A stretch of 15,970 bases of DNA. Origin: Bacteroidales bacterium (GTDB lineage Bacteria; Bacteroidota; Bacteroidia; Bacteroidales; Paludibacteraceae). Under the pieces are notes generated by a model. That model searched no databases. It was not told where the DNA came from and was given only the letters and a program-made list of their open reading frames with translations. Below are positions 6,799 through 14,583 of this stretch, piece after piece (position 1 is the stretch's first letter; each line of letters starts with the position of its first letter). The translations under genes and the position numbers were made by a program. The stretch spans positions 1-15,970 of the forward strand of contig CAAGFD010000295.1 in assembly GCA_900769035.1 (NCBI GenBank). The letters are read 5' to 3'.

Positions 6799-9483
6799 TT
6801 ATCTGCTGGCTTGGGTGATGTAATTCTTTAATGTTGCTGTGAAGTCGCTCTTCGTTAAGAGGTCTTCGAGGTTGATGTGCATGCGGTAGCGCCAACTGAA
6901 TTTTGTGTTCGATGGCACGTTGATGCGCTCGTCATTCGGATTCTCACGGCGTAATTCCGGAGATATGCTCATCAAATCTTGCCATTGGAAAATGCTCCAC
7001 ATTGCAGGTGAATAGAGATGCATGTTCAAAATGTCTCTGCAAATCCACCATTCTGCAAAATAAGGTGCTTCTCCCCAATGTCCTAACTGCTGATTATAAA
7101 AGCGTTGACTAACTTCTCGGTCTTCTTCCCACCATCCGCGTATGGTGCTCATATCGTGTGTGGATGGCGTTACTACAGATAGATATGGCGCATCTGCCGG
7201 GTGGAAGAATTCTATCTTGTCCGTCTTCGGTGCTCGCTGTATTTCAAGACTTAATATCGACAGCTGTTTCATTACTTCCGTTACACAATGCGTCATCATG
7301 CCGAGGTCTTCTCCACAGATGAGCATATTGGATGCTGTTTTTAATGTCTGTAACTTTTTTAATCCCGAATAGTACCATCCGTTATCTTGGCGTCGGTAGA
7401 AGTAATCGACATAGAGCTCGTCGAATACCTCCTTTTGCTTCCAATCTAATGCGGCATAAGTGCTTAGGGTTTGCATGCCGAAGCGTGGGTAGTATTGACG
7501 TCCTTCACTGCCCGGTACTTCAAAGAGCAATACGTTCGATATCAAATCGAATAATCCGTATTTTACTCGCTCGGAGAATTCTCCTTTGTTAAATCGAGCT
7601 TCTACTTCTGCTTGATTTTGATATTCCGGTCGCAGACGATATGCAAAGCCGTGCTCGATATATAAGCAGTTTTGCCTTACCCAATTGCTTTCTTCGCCAA
7701 AAAGGTTGTTCAGTATTTCATCGGTGATATATGGTTTTGTAAAACGTTCGTAATCAAACCATATTCCGCGTTTCTCAAATTCATCTACATAAAGTGGTAC
7801 AGATGGATTTAAATATCCCATGATGCCTTCGACATGATTGAGCGGAATTTGCCATATACGGAAGAATCCTAATATATGGTCGATACGGAAGGTGTCGAAA
7901 TAACGTGACATTTGAGAAAATCTCTTCTTCCACCATGCGTAGTCGGTGCGTTCTATAGCATCCCAATTATATGTAGGCAACTCCCAGTTCTGACCTTTTA
8001 TAGCGAACATGTCAGGTGGTGCGCCAGCTGCCATATCCATATTAAAGAGTTCCGGCTCTACCCATGTGTCTACACTGTTGCGGTTTACCCCAATAGGGAT
8101 GTCGCCTTTCATTACTATGCCTTTGCCGTGTGCGTAGTTTACTGCTTCGGATAGTTGTAAGTGTAGGTGATATTGACAGTACCACCATTGTGCTACTTCG
8201 TCAAACCACGGGTGTGTTGCTCTCGATAATTCGTTTGCTTTCTTTTCATTGTACTTGGCAAATTCTTTCCATGTGCGATAGTCGGCTGTGCCTTTGCGGT
8301 CGCGTATGCAACTATATACTGCGTATGGTTTCAGCCAATATTCATTGTCTTTATAGAATTCTTTGAATTTCTTATCTTTGAGGAATTTTGTCTTTTCTTG
8401 AAGGTAGGATTGCTGTATGTAACGTAATTTGAATGCTATTACACGCTCGTAATCCATTATGTCTAATGCATTTAATTCCGGCTGTAGCTTTTTGTATTCC
8501 GAAATTATTTCACTGTCGGCAGAGATCGGTAGCTTTTCAAGGTCGATAAATAGTGGGTTGAGGGCAAATGCCGATATGGCAGCGTATGGCAACACGTCGC
8601 TACCGGTGTGAGTGCTGATGGTGTCGTTAAGTGGTAGCACTTGTATTAATTTTAGCCCCGCTTCTGATGCCCAATCTGCCATTAGTTTTAAGTCCGTGAA
8701 ATCTCCACATCCGAACGATCGTTTACTTCTTAGTGAGAACACAGGTATGCTTACACCTGCTCCTCGCCATTTACGATTGTAATTTCTAATAAATGTATCT
8801 GTTACAATAATATGATTCTTACCCTCTTTTTGTGGTACTATTCTGTCCCGCCCTTCTTCAAAGCAGCAGAATGTGTTCTCTTTTGTATTGTAAATACCAT
8901 ACTTATAGTGTATTTCTTCGCCTGCTTTGCTCAGATTTATGTTGATGTTCCATTCCGGGAAATTCTTGTTCGATAAGATGCGAGGCGATGTTACATCCCA
9001 ATTGCCAAGTTCTGCGCAGTTACCCACTATGCATATCGCTTCGTCTTTAGCCAGCATCGGCGCTTTTACTTTGAAAATGTGGCTGTAGTGTGTTTCGTTA
9101 GTGCCTTTCTCCGGCGTGAAGTTAGGTTTTAATAATACATCTACAAATGGTGCTGTAAGGTAGTTGTTATTCGGGTCGGAAATGGAGTTCCATGCGTCTA
9201 TCAGAGTGAGTTTGTCAACGGCTCTTTTCAAACTGACATTTCGTGCCGCACCCCATTCTTCTTCGACCTTTCCGTTTTGCTCGTTCTTAAATATATACTT
9301 GTATTCAAGAATGCTATGTTCTTTTTCGTCTGTCTCTATTTCTAAAGACCAATTCTCGGGTGAAGTATAATTCATCGCCACTGCTTTTGTTGCATCGCCC
9401 GATCCTAATTCGGGGATGTTGCCTGTGATGTATATCCTTTCTCCCCACTGTGTGTAGTAGTTTATGCGAAATTCTATTTTCAT
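6799..9483 (-). CDS. malQ: 4-alpha-glucanotransferase, DPE2-like with two CBM20 modules
   Basis: This 894-residue GH77 enzyme transfers alpha-1,4-glucan segments between maltodextrins or glycans, releasing glucose, in the cytoplasm (no signal peptide). Residues about 1-98 and 130-228 are two CBM20 starch-binding modules; typical segments are ITGNIPELG near 19-27 and IVGNCAELGNW near 152-162. The GH77 domain follows from about 240. Its catalytic residues are visible: nucleophile D535 in FRIDH, acid/base E725 in GEDLG, and stabiliser D777 in PSTHD. The length is well above the roughly 500-700 residues of plain MalQ because of the two modules and an insertion in the catalytic domain (about 330-430), as in plant DPE2. 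The ATG at 9483 lies directly before the first beta-strand of CBM20. It has its own promoter (9529-9560) and no maltose-utilisation genes beside it. Confidence 0.95.
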   Translation of the reverse strand: MKIEFRINYYTQWGERIYITGNIPELGSGDATKAVAMNYTSPENWSLEIETDEKEHSILEYKYIFKNEQNGKVEEEWGAARNVSLKRAVDKLTLIDAWNSISDPNNNYLTAPFVDVLLKPNFTPEKGTNETHYSHIFKVKAPMLAKDEAICIVGNCAELGNWDVTSPRILSNKNFPEWNININLSKAGEEIHYKYGIYNTKENTFCCFEEGRDRIVPQKEGKNHIIVTDTFIRNYNRKWRGAGVSIPVFSLRSKRSFGCGDFTDLKLMADWASEAGLKLIQVLPLNDTISTHTGSDVLPYAAISAFALNPLFIDLEKLPISADSEIISEYKKLQPELNALDIMDYERVIAFKLRYIQQSYLQEKTKFLKDKKFKEFYKDNEYWLKPYAVYSCIRDRKGTADYRTWKEFAKYNEKKANELSRATHPWFDEVAQWWYCQYHLHLQLSEAVNYAHGKGIVMKGDIPIGVNRNSVDTWVEPELFNMDMAAGAPPDMFAIKGQNWELPTYNWDAIERTDYAWWKKRFSQMSRYFDTFRIDHILGFFRIWQIPLNHVEGIMGYLNPSVPLYVDEFEKRGIWFDYERFTKPYITDEILNNLFGEESNWVRQNCLYIEHGFAYRLRPEYQNQAEVEARFNKGEFSERVKYGLFDLISNVLLFEVPGSEGRQYYPRFGMQTLSTYAALDWKQKEVFDELYVDYFYRRQDNGWYYSGLKKLQTLKTASNMLICGEDLGMMTHCVTEVMKQLSILSLEIQRAPKTDKIEFFHPADAPYLSVVTPSTHDMSTIRGWWEEDREVSQRFYNQQLGHWGEAPYFAEWWICRDILNMHLYSPAMWSIFQWQDLMSISPELRRENPNDERINVPSNTKFSWRYRMHINLEDLLTKSDFTATLKNYITQASR

Positions 9484-9528
9484 ATCATAATGCTATTTTA
9501 TGCTTGTTTTTGTAATCGTTTTGCTTTG

Positions 9529-9560
9529 CAAAATTACATTTTTTTTGTGATATGTACAAG
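9529..9560 (-). promoter_or_regulatory. Bacteroides-type promoter of malQ
   Basis: Read on the minus strand, CTTG (9557-9560) and TAATTTTG (9529-9536) match the -33 and -7 elements with a 20-bp spacer. The expected start point leaves a leader of about 40 bases before the malQ ATG. No clear hairpin separates this promoter from the end of the ars operon, so some readthrough into malQ is possible. Confidence 0.65.
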
Positions 9561-9585
9561 CTCTAATTTTTACACCCATTTGCCG

Positions 9586-10554
9586 TTATAGTATTATGTT
9601 AAATAGGTATCCGGAGATGATTATGAATAGTGTAATGGTGCCGAAAAATATTCCTATCAGCTTCCATGTCATTACTTTTTTGAGCATCGTCATTTCCGGT
9701 AGTGAGAGTCCTACTACTGCCATCATAAAGGCTATTGCCGTACCGATTGGTACTCCTTTTGCTACAAATACTTCTATTACAGGTACTATTCCGGCAGCAT
9801 TGGCATACATCGGCACTGCTAATATCACCGCAATAGGTACGTTCCACCATTTGTCTGCCGAGAGGTATTCTGCAAAGAAATTCTCAGGTACATAGCCGTG
9901 CATTGCCGCTCCGATGCCTATGCCGATAAGTATGTATATTATTACTCCTTTTACTATCTTCAACGAGTCTTTTATTATTGCAGGTAATCTTTTCCAAAAA
10001 CTTGTCTTGCTTTTCTCCCATTCTGCCGTCTGATTTGTCGATTGTTCTTGTATTTGTCTTACCCAATCGCTCAAGTATCGCTCCAATTTCATTCTCCCTA
10101 ATAATATACCTCCTAACGTGCCTAATATTATGCCACATAGCACATATATCAGCGTAATTTTAACCCCGAAGGCTCCGAGAAACATTGCAACGGCTACTTC
10201 GTTAACCAATGGTGATGTTATTAAGAATGAGAATGTTACGCCTAATGGTATGCCTCCTTTTACAAATCCTATAAATAATGGTATCGATGAGCAGGAGCAA
10301 AAGGGTGTGATTGCTCCGAATAAAGATGCCAATAGGTACTGTAGCCCGTATAGTTTGTGATTAATCAGGTAAGTGCGTAGTCTATCTATAGGGAAATAGG
10401 CATTGATTATACCCATTAACGATGATATTAAGAATAGTAATATCAGTATCTTAATAGTGTCGTAGAAAAAGAAGTTGATAGATATACCCAATGGTGTATC
10501 GGGCGATATATTCATTAACGTATATACCAGCCAATCTGCAAATTTCTGTATCAT
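9586..10554 (-). CDS. ArsP-family (DUF318) permease
   Basis: This 322-residue inner-membrane protein has about eight hydrophobic segments in two halves joined by a charged cytoplasmic loop (residues about 150-190). The first half carries the family hallmark TPFCSCSSIP with C86 and C88 in a membrane segment, followed by GGIPLGV and TSPLVNE. The second half has a matching GVPIGTA and SLPEM. Members of the ArsP_1 family include exporters of trivalent organoarsenicals, and others have been linked to metal efflux. Here it is the last gene of a five-gene arsR operon, 15 bp after a thioredoxin gene, which favours a role in arsenical export. C86/C88 could bind a thiophilic substrate or exchange electrons. 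Substrate specificity is not proven by sequence. Confidence 0.88.
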   Translation of the reverse strand: MIQKFADWLVYTLMNISPDTPLGISINFFFYDTIKILILLFLISSLMGIINAYFPIDRLRTYLINHKLYGLQYLLASLFGAITPFCSCSSIPLFIGFVKGGIPLGVTFSFLITSPLVNEVAVAMFLGAFGVKITLIYVLCGIILGTLGGILLGRMKLERYLSDWVRQIQEQSTNQTAEWEKSKTSFWKRLPAIIKDSLKIVKGVIIYILIGIGIGAAMHGYVPENFFAEYLSADKWWNVPIAVILAVPMYANAAGIVPVIEVFVAKGVPIGTAIAFMMAVVGLSLPEMTMLKKVMTWKLIGIFFGTITLFIIISGYLFNIIL

Positions 10555-10569
10555 ATTTTCGAAAATCTA

Positions 10570-10803
10570 CTACAGCCCTAATAATTTTATTATCTCGCTT
10601 TCGCTCGGTGTTTTACCGCTGACAACTACTTTACCGTCGATGACTATTGCCGGCATGCTCATTACGTTGTACTTCATTATCTCCATAATGTCTTCTACTT
10701 TCTCTACGGTAGCGTTTACTTTGTGCTCTGTTACTACTCTGTTTACCGTTTCATAGGTGGCTTTGCATTTTGAGCAACCTGTGCCTAATACTTTTATTTC
10801 CAT
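10570..10803 (-). CDS. Small thioredoxin-fold protein with CSKC active site (ArsE-like)
   Basis: This 77-residue cytoplasmic protein belongs to the short thioredoxin/redox-active disulfide protein 2 group. The redox motif C10-S-K-C13 follows the first beta-strand (EIKVLGTGCSKC), and a conserved MSMPAIVIDGK segment gives the cis-proline near residue 55. It is the length of the isolated core fold, without signal peptide or membrane segment. It lies 27 bp after the ArsG-like gene and 15 bp before the permease gene. In the nitroarsenical cluster described from Bacteroides vulgatus, a small protein of this kind is, as I recall, named ArsE; I have not verified the correspondence. Its likely job is to carry electrons between a cytosolic donor and the membrane partner encoded next to it. 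Confidence 0.85.
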   Translation of the reverse strand: MEIKVLGTGCSKCKATYETVNRVVTEHKVNATVEKVEDIMEIMKYNVMSMPAIVIDGKVVVSGKTPSESEIIKLLGL

Positions 10804-10830
10804 GTTGTTATATTTTTTGTTGTTAAAATT

Positions 10831-11535
10831 TTATATTATCAATATCGTTATGGTGTAATATACGCCTATTGCGGTGAATAATATCCCAACTACCAAGTTC
10901 ATCCACTTTTGTATCGATTGTATCTTGCCGTATGCTACTCCTATTTGCTGTGCGCTGAATGCTAATATCCAAGCAATTATCATTACCGGTAGCGCTGTTG
11001 TTATTGCAAATAATATCGGTAGTAAATACCCGGCTGTTGCTGTTGCGGACATTGGTATTAGCATCCCGAAATAAAAGAGACCGCTCGTAGGGCAGAATGC
11101 CAATGAGAAGATGATGCCGAGTAGTAATGCTCCGAGATTTCCGGTTGCTTTTATTTTTTCGTTGTTAAAATTAAGACTCGGTAATTTAATCTTATCTCCT
11201 ATTAGCATAAATACTCCTACTACCATTAGTATCGGACCGATGAACATTTCGCCGTATTTTGTGAAAAATTTTTGTACTCCGAACATGCTCGATCCGCCTT
11301 TTATAATCATTATCAATACAATGCCTAATGCTGTGTATCCTATTGTACGACCTAATGTGTATAACAGCCCTCTTAGAAATATCTTTTTCCTGCTTTCCAA
11401 GTCGCGACTGATATAGCCTATTGCTACGATATTGGTGCCCATTGGGCATGGCGAAATTGCCGTCATCAATCCCAACAGTATCGCCGTTAATGCCGGTACC
11501 GTTTCGTTCTCAAGTAGTGCGTTTATATAATCCAT
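10831..11535 (-). CDS. arsG: ArsG-family / CcdA-DsbD-like membrane protein
   Basis: This 234-residue inner-membrane protein has about six hydrophobic segments. The first contains AISPCPMGTN with C30, and the fourth contains AFCPTSGLF with C148. These are the only two cysteines in the protein, and their placement matches the redox pair of CcdA and the DsbD membrane domain, which carry reducing equivalents across the membrane. Closely related proteins in Bacteroidota ars clusters are called ArsG and have been described as an efflux permease for aromatic arsenicals. Sequence alone cannot decide between export and electron transport, but the retained cysteine pair and the CxxC proteins encoded on both sides favour a redox role. 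It follows arsF after a 73-bp gap with no clear terminator. Confidence 0.82.
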   Translation of the reverse strand: MDYINALLENETVPALTAILLGLMTAISPCPMGTNIVAIGYISRDLESRKKIFLRGLLYTLGRTIGYTALGIVLIMIIKGGSSMFGVQKFFTKYGEMFIGPILMVVGVFMLIGDKIKLPSLNFNNEKIKATGNLGALLLGIIFSLAFCPTSGLFYFGMLIPMSATATAGYLLPILFAITTALPVMIIAWILAFSAQQIGVAYGKIQSIQKWMNLVVGILFTAIGVYYTITILII

Positions 11536-11608
11536 CTTGGTGGGTATTTTATTTTTATGCTCTAATCTTTTTTTGATTGAGTGCGATGTCTTTTTTTAGT
11601 GAGTAGAT

Positions 11609-12073
11609 TTATTTACTGTTATCTATCTCCTCGCGAATTATTTTTGCCAGTTCGCTGCAATACCTTTCACTCTCTTTACGTGCGTATGCAAAGGCGAATT
11701 GCGTGAGGTTCATCACTCTTTCTTCTCCTCCTTTTCGGCTAATCAGAATTAATGATGATGAGGCTATTTCGTATTTATCCGCTAATTTCTCTTCTTCTTG
11801 TATGTCAATAATTCTGTACGATAGCTCCCCTATGGCTACTTCTTCTTGAAAATCTTTTTCCACTACTTCCGTTGTGAATTTTTCTATTGCCATGCATGTA
11901 AGACAGCGTTGTTTGCCATGGAGGTAGAGTAGTTCCACTGTGCCATCTTTTGCATTGTCTGTAGTTTCAGTTTTGGAGGTTGTATTGTCTGCCTCGTCTT
12001 TTATACTGCCGTTTTTACTTGCGCATGATGCTATAAGTAGCACTATAAGCGCGTAGAATAGTGTTCGTTTCAT
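11609..12073 (-). CDS. arsF: ArsF-family lipoprotein with CLTC motif
   Basis: This 154-residue protein begins with a lipoprotein signal peptide, MKRTLFYALIVLLIASC, with the lipidated cysteine at 17. A Ser/Thr/Asp-rich linker (about 18-45) leads into a small thioredoxin-like domain with the motif C57-L-T-C60 after the strand VELLYLHG. The protein should therefore be anchored on the periplasmic side. An in-frame ATG at 12109 would add 12 residues and overlap arsR, but it would bury the signal peptide behind a long n-region, so I chose 12073. Homologues are annotated as the ArsF subunit of a nitrophenyl-compound nitroreductase from work on Bacteroides; no flavin-binding motif is visible here. 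Context suggests it receives electrons from, or gives them to, the ArsG-like partner. Confidence 0.82.
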   Translation of the reverse strand: MKRTLFYALIVLLIASCASKNGSIKDEADNTTSKTETTDNAKDGTVELLYLHGKQRCLTCMAIEKFTTEVVEKDFQEEVAIGELSYRIIDIQEEEKLADKYEIASSSLILISRKGGEERVMNLTQFAFAYARKESERYCSELAKIIREEIDNSK

Positions 12074-12101
12074 TGTGTATTTTTTAGTTATTAAGAGTGA
12101 T

Positions 12102-12425
12102 TTATTCACAGCATCGTTTTTCTTTTATTAATTCTTGCCCGAAGAAGTCGGCGAATAATTGACCCGCTACCTCCCAATTTTCTCTGTTGATGCAATATTT
12201 TACTTTGGGTGCTTCTATTTCGCCTTGTATCAATCCTGCACTTTTCAGCTCTTTAAGATGCTGTGATACTGTGGCTTTCGCTATTGGTAGCTCTTCGTTT
12301 ATCTCTCCAAAGTAGCACGTGGTTTGCTTTGCTAAAAAGTTTAGTATGGCTACTCGTGTCGGGTGTGACATCGCTTTCGCTATTCTGGCAATTTGCTCGT
12401 CTTTATCTGTCTTTTCGGATTCCAT
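12102..12425 (-). CDS. arsR: ArsR/SmtB-family repressor
   Basis: This 107-residue winged-helix regulator is the first gene of the operon and most likely represses it until an arsenical or other soft metalloid binds. The fold is visible as the N-terminal helix with MSHPTRVAILNFL (19-31), the helix-turn-helix at about 41-66 (SQHLKELKSAGLI), and a beta-wing that follows (about 67-80). The classical ELCVCDL arsenic motif is absent. The cysteines are C37 just before the HTH, C78 in the wing, and a vicinal pair C105/C106 at the C-terminus (KEKRCCE). C-terminal vicinal cysteines serve as the arsenite site in the Acidithiobacillus-type ArsR, so a similar site is plausible. Its likely operator (12476-12518) overlaps the promoter. 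The stop is 28 bp before the arsF start. Confidence 0.9.
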   Translation of the reverse strand: MESEKTDKDEQIARIAKAMSHPTRVAILNFLAKQTTCYFGEINEELPIAKATVSQHLKELKSAGLIQGEIEAPKVKYCINRENWEVAGQLFADFFGQELIKEKRCCE

Positions 12426-12475
12426 TTTTATAATATGTTTTTGGTTGTGGGTTAATTCGTTTATGATTGTTTGTT

Positions 12476-12518
12476 GTTCGTAAAACTACGAACTTTTTGT
12501 TCGCAAATTTACGAACAA
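12476..12518. promoter_or_regulatory. Two palindromic operators, probable ArsR binding sites
   Basis: Two inverted repeats share the GTTCG/CGAAC core. The first is TTGTTCG (12497-12503) and CGAACAA (12512-12518) with an 8-base spacer. The second is GTTCGTA (12476-12482) and TACGAAC (12487-12493) with a 4-base spacer. Their centres are 23 bp apart, about two helical turns. The first spacer is exactly the -7 box of the ars promoter and the second covers the start of the transcript, so a bound repressor would block transcription. Confidence 0.7.
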
Positions 12519-12534
12519 TTTCTGAATAGACAAT
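12504..12534 (-). promoter_or_regulatory. Promoter of the ars operon
   Basis: On the minus strand ATTG (12531-12534) and TAAATTTG (12504-12511) fit the -33 and -7 elements of the Bacteroides primary sigma factor with a 19-bp spacer. The start point would be near 12497, leaving a leader of about 70 bases before the arsR ATG at 12425. Confidence 0.7.
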
Positions 12535-12772
12535 ACTTAATTTGTTTTTATTCTCTTGCCCTCGTTTTTTGTCGTTTTTTCTTGTAATCTACTCCAAATT
12601 TGGTTATAATCTTCTTTGCTTCAGATCTGTGAAATCCGAATTTTAGATTTAATTAATTTATTAGTACTTAATTTTAGTGTATTATTGTAAAAATATTCTG
12701 CTCAAAATCAGTTATCTGTGCATGAAATGCACGTTTTTCCCGAAAGTGTGCATTTTATCCTCTGAATTATTG
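12535..12772. other. Divergent intergenic region, small hairpin only
   Basis: This AT-rich stretch between the ars promoter and the acyl-CoA synthetase promoter holds no convincing gene. A perfect 6-bp stem GTGCAT-GAA-ATGCAC at 12718-12732 is followed by GTTTTT, and GTGCAT recurs at 12748-12753. It could be a weak terminator or an operator for the gene to the right. A 10-bp palindrome CCAAATTTGG lies at 12594-12603 and could be chance. Confidence 0.4.
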
Positions 12773-12780
12773 TACCTTTG
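12773..12780 (+). promoter_or_regulatory. -7 box of the acyl-CoA synthetase promoter
   Basis: TACCTTTG matches TAnnTTTG exactly and lies 23 bases before the ATG at 12804, so the leader would be about 17 bases. No good -33 element is present at the normal spacing; the nearest candidate is GTGTG ending at 12750, 22 bp upstream. This may indicate dependence on an activator. Confidence 0.55.
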
Positions 12781-12803
12781 CACGCATTTAAAATAATAAT
12801 AAT

Positions 12804-14495
12804 ATGATAAGCGAAAATTTGGTTCGTCTGTTTGAGCAGAGTATGAAAGCCAATTGGGATTTACCTGCTTTTACAGATTATTTGGAAAAGAAAACTTACA
12901 CTTATGGTCAAGTGGCGGAAGAGGTTGCCCGCCTTCATGTGCTTTTTAAGTCAATAGGTTTTGAAAAAGGTGATAAATGCGCTTTAGTTGGTAAAAATGG
13001 TCCGCGTTGGTGTATTGTTTATATTGCAGCGGTTACGTATGGTGCAGTCATTGTTCCTATTCTTCAAGATTTCAACGTTAATGATATAAAACATATTGTT
13101 AATCATTCCGACTCCAAGCTGCTTTTTGTCAGCGATTATTTGTGGGAAAATATAGATGAAGACGGCTTGCTTTACGTAGAGGCTGTTTTTAATCTTTCTA
13201 ATTATAATATGCTTTATTATAAGCGAGATAAAGAGCAAATAGTTAATGCGTTCAATAAACTTTCCGAGAATTATACAGAGTTATATCCTAATGGCTTTAC
13301 TGCTGCTGATGTGCTTTATCCTACAATTCCGAATTCTGAGTTGGCTTGTATTAGCTATACTTCCGGTACAACAGGTTTCAGTAAGGGTGTAATGTTACCG
13401 GGTAATGCTCTTGCCGGTAATATCGTTTACGGCTTACAAACCAAATTGCTTGAGCGCGGAGATAGATGTCTTGCTTTCCTCCCTCTGGCTCATGCCTATG
13501 GTTGTGCTTTCGATTTCCTTACTTCTTTCTGTGTAGGCTCTCATACTACTTATCTCGGAAAAATTCCTTCTCCAAAAATATTGTTAAAGGCTTTTGCCGA
13601 AGTTAAACCTACTTGTATATTTACTGTGCCTCTTATCATAGAAAAAATTTATCGTAAACAAATACAGCCTATGATGGAGAAGCGCACAATGCGTTGGGCT
13701 TTGGTAGTGCCTTTCCTCGATAGTACTATCCTTGCAGCTGTAAATCGTAAACTTACCGAGGCGTTTGGTAACGAATTCAAGGAAGTTATTATTGGTGGTG
13801 CTCCTATGAATCCGGAGGCGGAAGATTTCTTTAAGAAAATCGGTTTCCGTTTCACCGTCGGATATGGTATGACGGAATGTGCTCCGCTTATCAGCCACTC
13901 CCGTTGGTACGATTATAAGCTTAATTCCGTGGGTAAACTACTCCCTTGTATGGAGGCTAAAATACTCTCTTCCGACCCTCATAATGAGGTGGGCGAAATT
14001 CTTGTTCGCGGTGAAAATATGATGATGGGTTATTATAAAAACGAAGAGGCTACTAAGGCTGTTTTAGACGAAGAGGGTTGGCTCCATACCGGTGACATGG
14101 GTACTATGGATGAAGATGGTACTCTCTATATCCGCGGCCGTAATAAAAATATGCTCCTCGGCCCTAATGGTCAAAATATTTATCCTGAAGAGATTGAGGC
14201 TAAACTCAACAATATGCCGTTTGTGCTTGAAAGTCTCGTACTTCAAAATTCAGAAGATAAATTGATTGCTCTTGTCGTTGTGGATAATGATGCAGCTGAT
14301 GCTGCCAAACTTTCTCATGATGATATCGTTAATATCATGGATGAGAACAGAAAACAGGTAAATGCAGTAACGGGGTCTTACGAGAATATTGTTAAGATAC
14401 ATATTCATCCCGAAGAGTTTGCTAAAACGCCTAAACGTAGTATAAAACGTTATCTCTATGTGAAATTGGCAAAAGAGCAGGGCTTTAATAATTGA
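12804..14495 (+). CDS. AMP-binding long-chain acyl-CoA synthetase
   Basis: This 563-residue member of the ANL superfamily activates a carboxylic acid, most likely a fatty acid, with ATP to an acyl-adenylate and then to the CoA thioester. The phosphate-binding loop SYTSGTTGFSKG is at 184-195, the YGMTE motif at 354-358, HTGD with the ribose-binding aspartate at 428-431, RGRNKN hinge at 444-449, and the C-terminal lysine-bearing segment KRSIKRY with probable catalytic K548. Length and motif spacing are those of full FadD-type enzymes. No signal peptide or membrane segment is seen. It is a single-gene unit with its own -7 box upstream and a strong terminator 30 bp after its stop. The acid chain length cannot be read from sequence, and specialised acids remain possible. 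Confidence 0.92.
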   Translation: MISENLVRLFEQSMKANWDLPAFTDYLEKKTYTYGQVAEEVARLHVLFKSIGFEKGDKCALVGKNGPRWCIVYIAAVTYGAVIVPILQDFNVNDIKHIVNHSDSKLLFVSDYLWENIDEDGLLYVEAVFNLSNYNMLYYKRDKEQIVNAFNKLSENYTELYPNGFTAADVLYPTIPNSELACISYTSGTTGFSKGVMLPGNALAGNIVYGLQTKLLERGDRCLAFLPLAHAYGCAFDFLTSFCVGSHTTYLGKIPSPKILLKAFAEVKPTCIFTVPLIIEKIYRKQIQPMMEKRTMRWALVVPFLDSTILAAVNRKLTEAFGNEFKEVIIGGAPMNPEAEDFFKKIGFRFTVGYGMTECAPLISHSRWYDYKLNSVGKLLPCMEAKILSSDPHNEVGEILVRGENMMMGYYKNEEATKAVLDEEGWLHTGDMGTMDEDGTLYIRGRNKNMLLGPNGQNIYPEEIEAKLNNMPFVLESLVLQNSEDKLIALVVVDNDAADAAKLSHDDIVNIMDENRKQVNAVTGSYENIVKIHIHPEEFAKTPKRSIKRYLYVKLAKEQGFNN

Positions 14496-14524
14496 TTTGG
14501 TATCGCCCTCCCTATTAAAATAAA

Positions 14525-14553
14525 AACGAGAGTATATAAACTATACTCTCGTT
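14525..14553. terminator. Bidirectional intrinsic terminator between convergent genes
   Basis: AACGAGAGTATA (14525-14536) and TATACTCTCGTT (14542-14553) form a perfect 12-bp stem around a 5-base loop. CTTTTTTT follows on the plus strand and an A-rich run precedes it, giving a T-rich tail on the minus strand too. It serves both the acyl-CoA synthetase gene and pfkA. Confidence 0.9.
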
Positions 14554-14583
14554 CTTTTTTTATATTATGTAGAAAGGATTTTT

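Noticed and set aside
12074..12109. Upstream ATG at 12109 for the ArsF-like lipoprotein
   Set aside because: It would place 12 extra residues before a complete lipoprotein signal peptide and overlap arsR; the ATG at 12073 gives a normal signal peptide.
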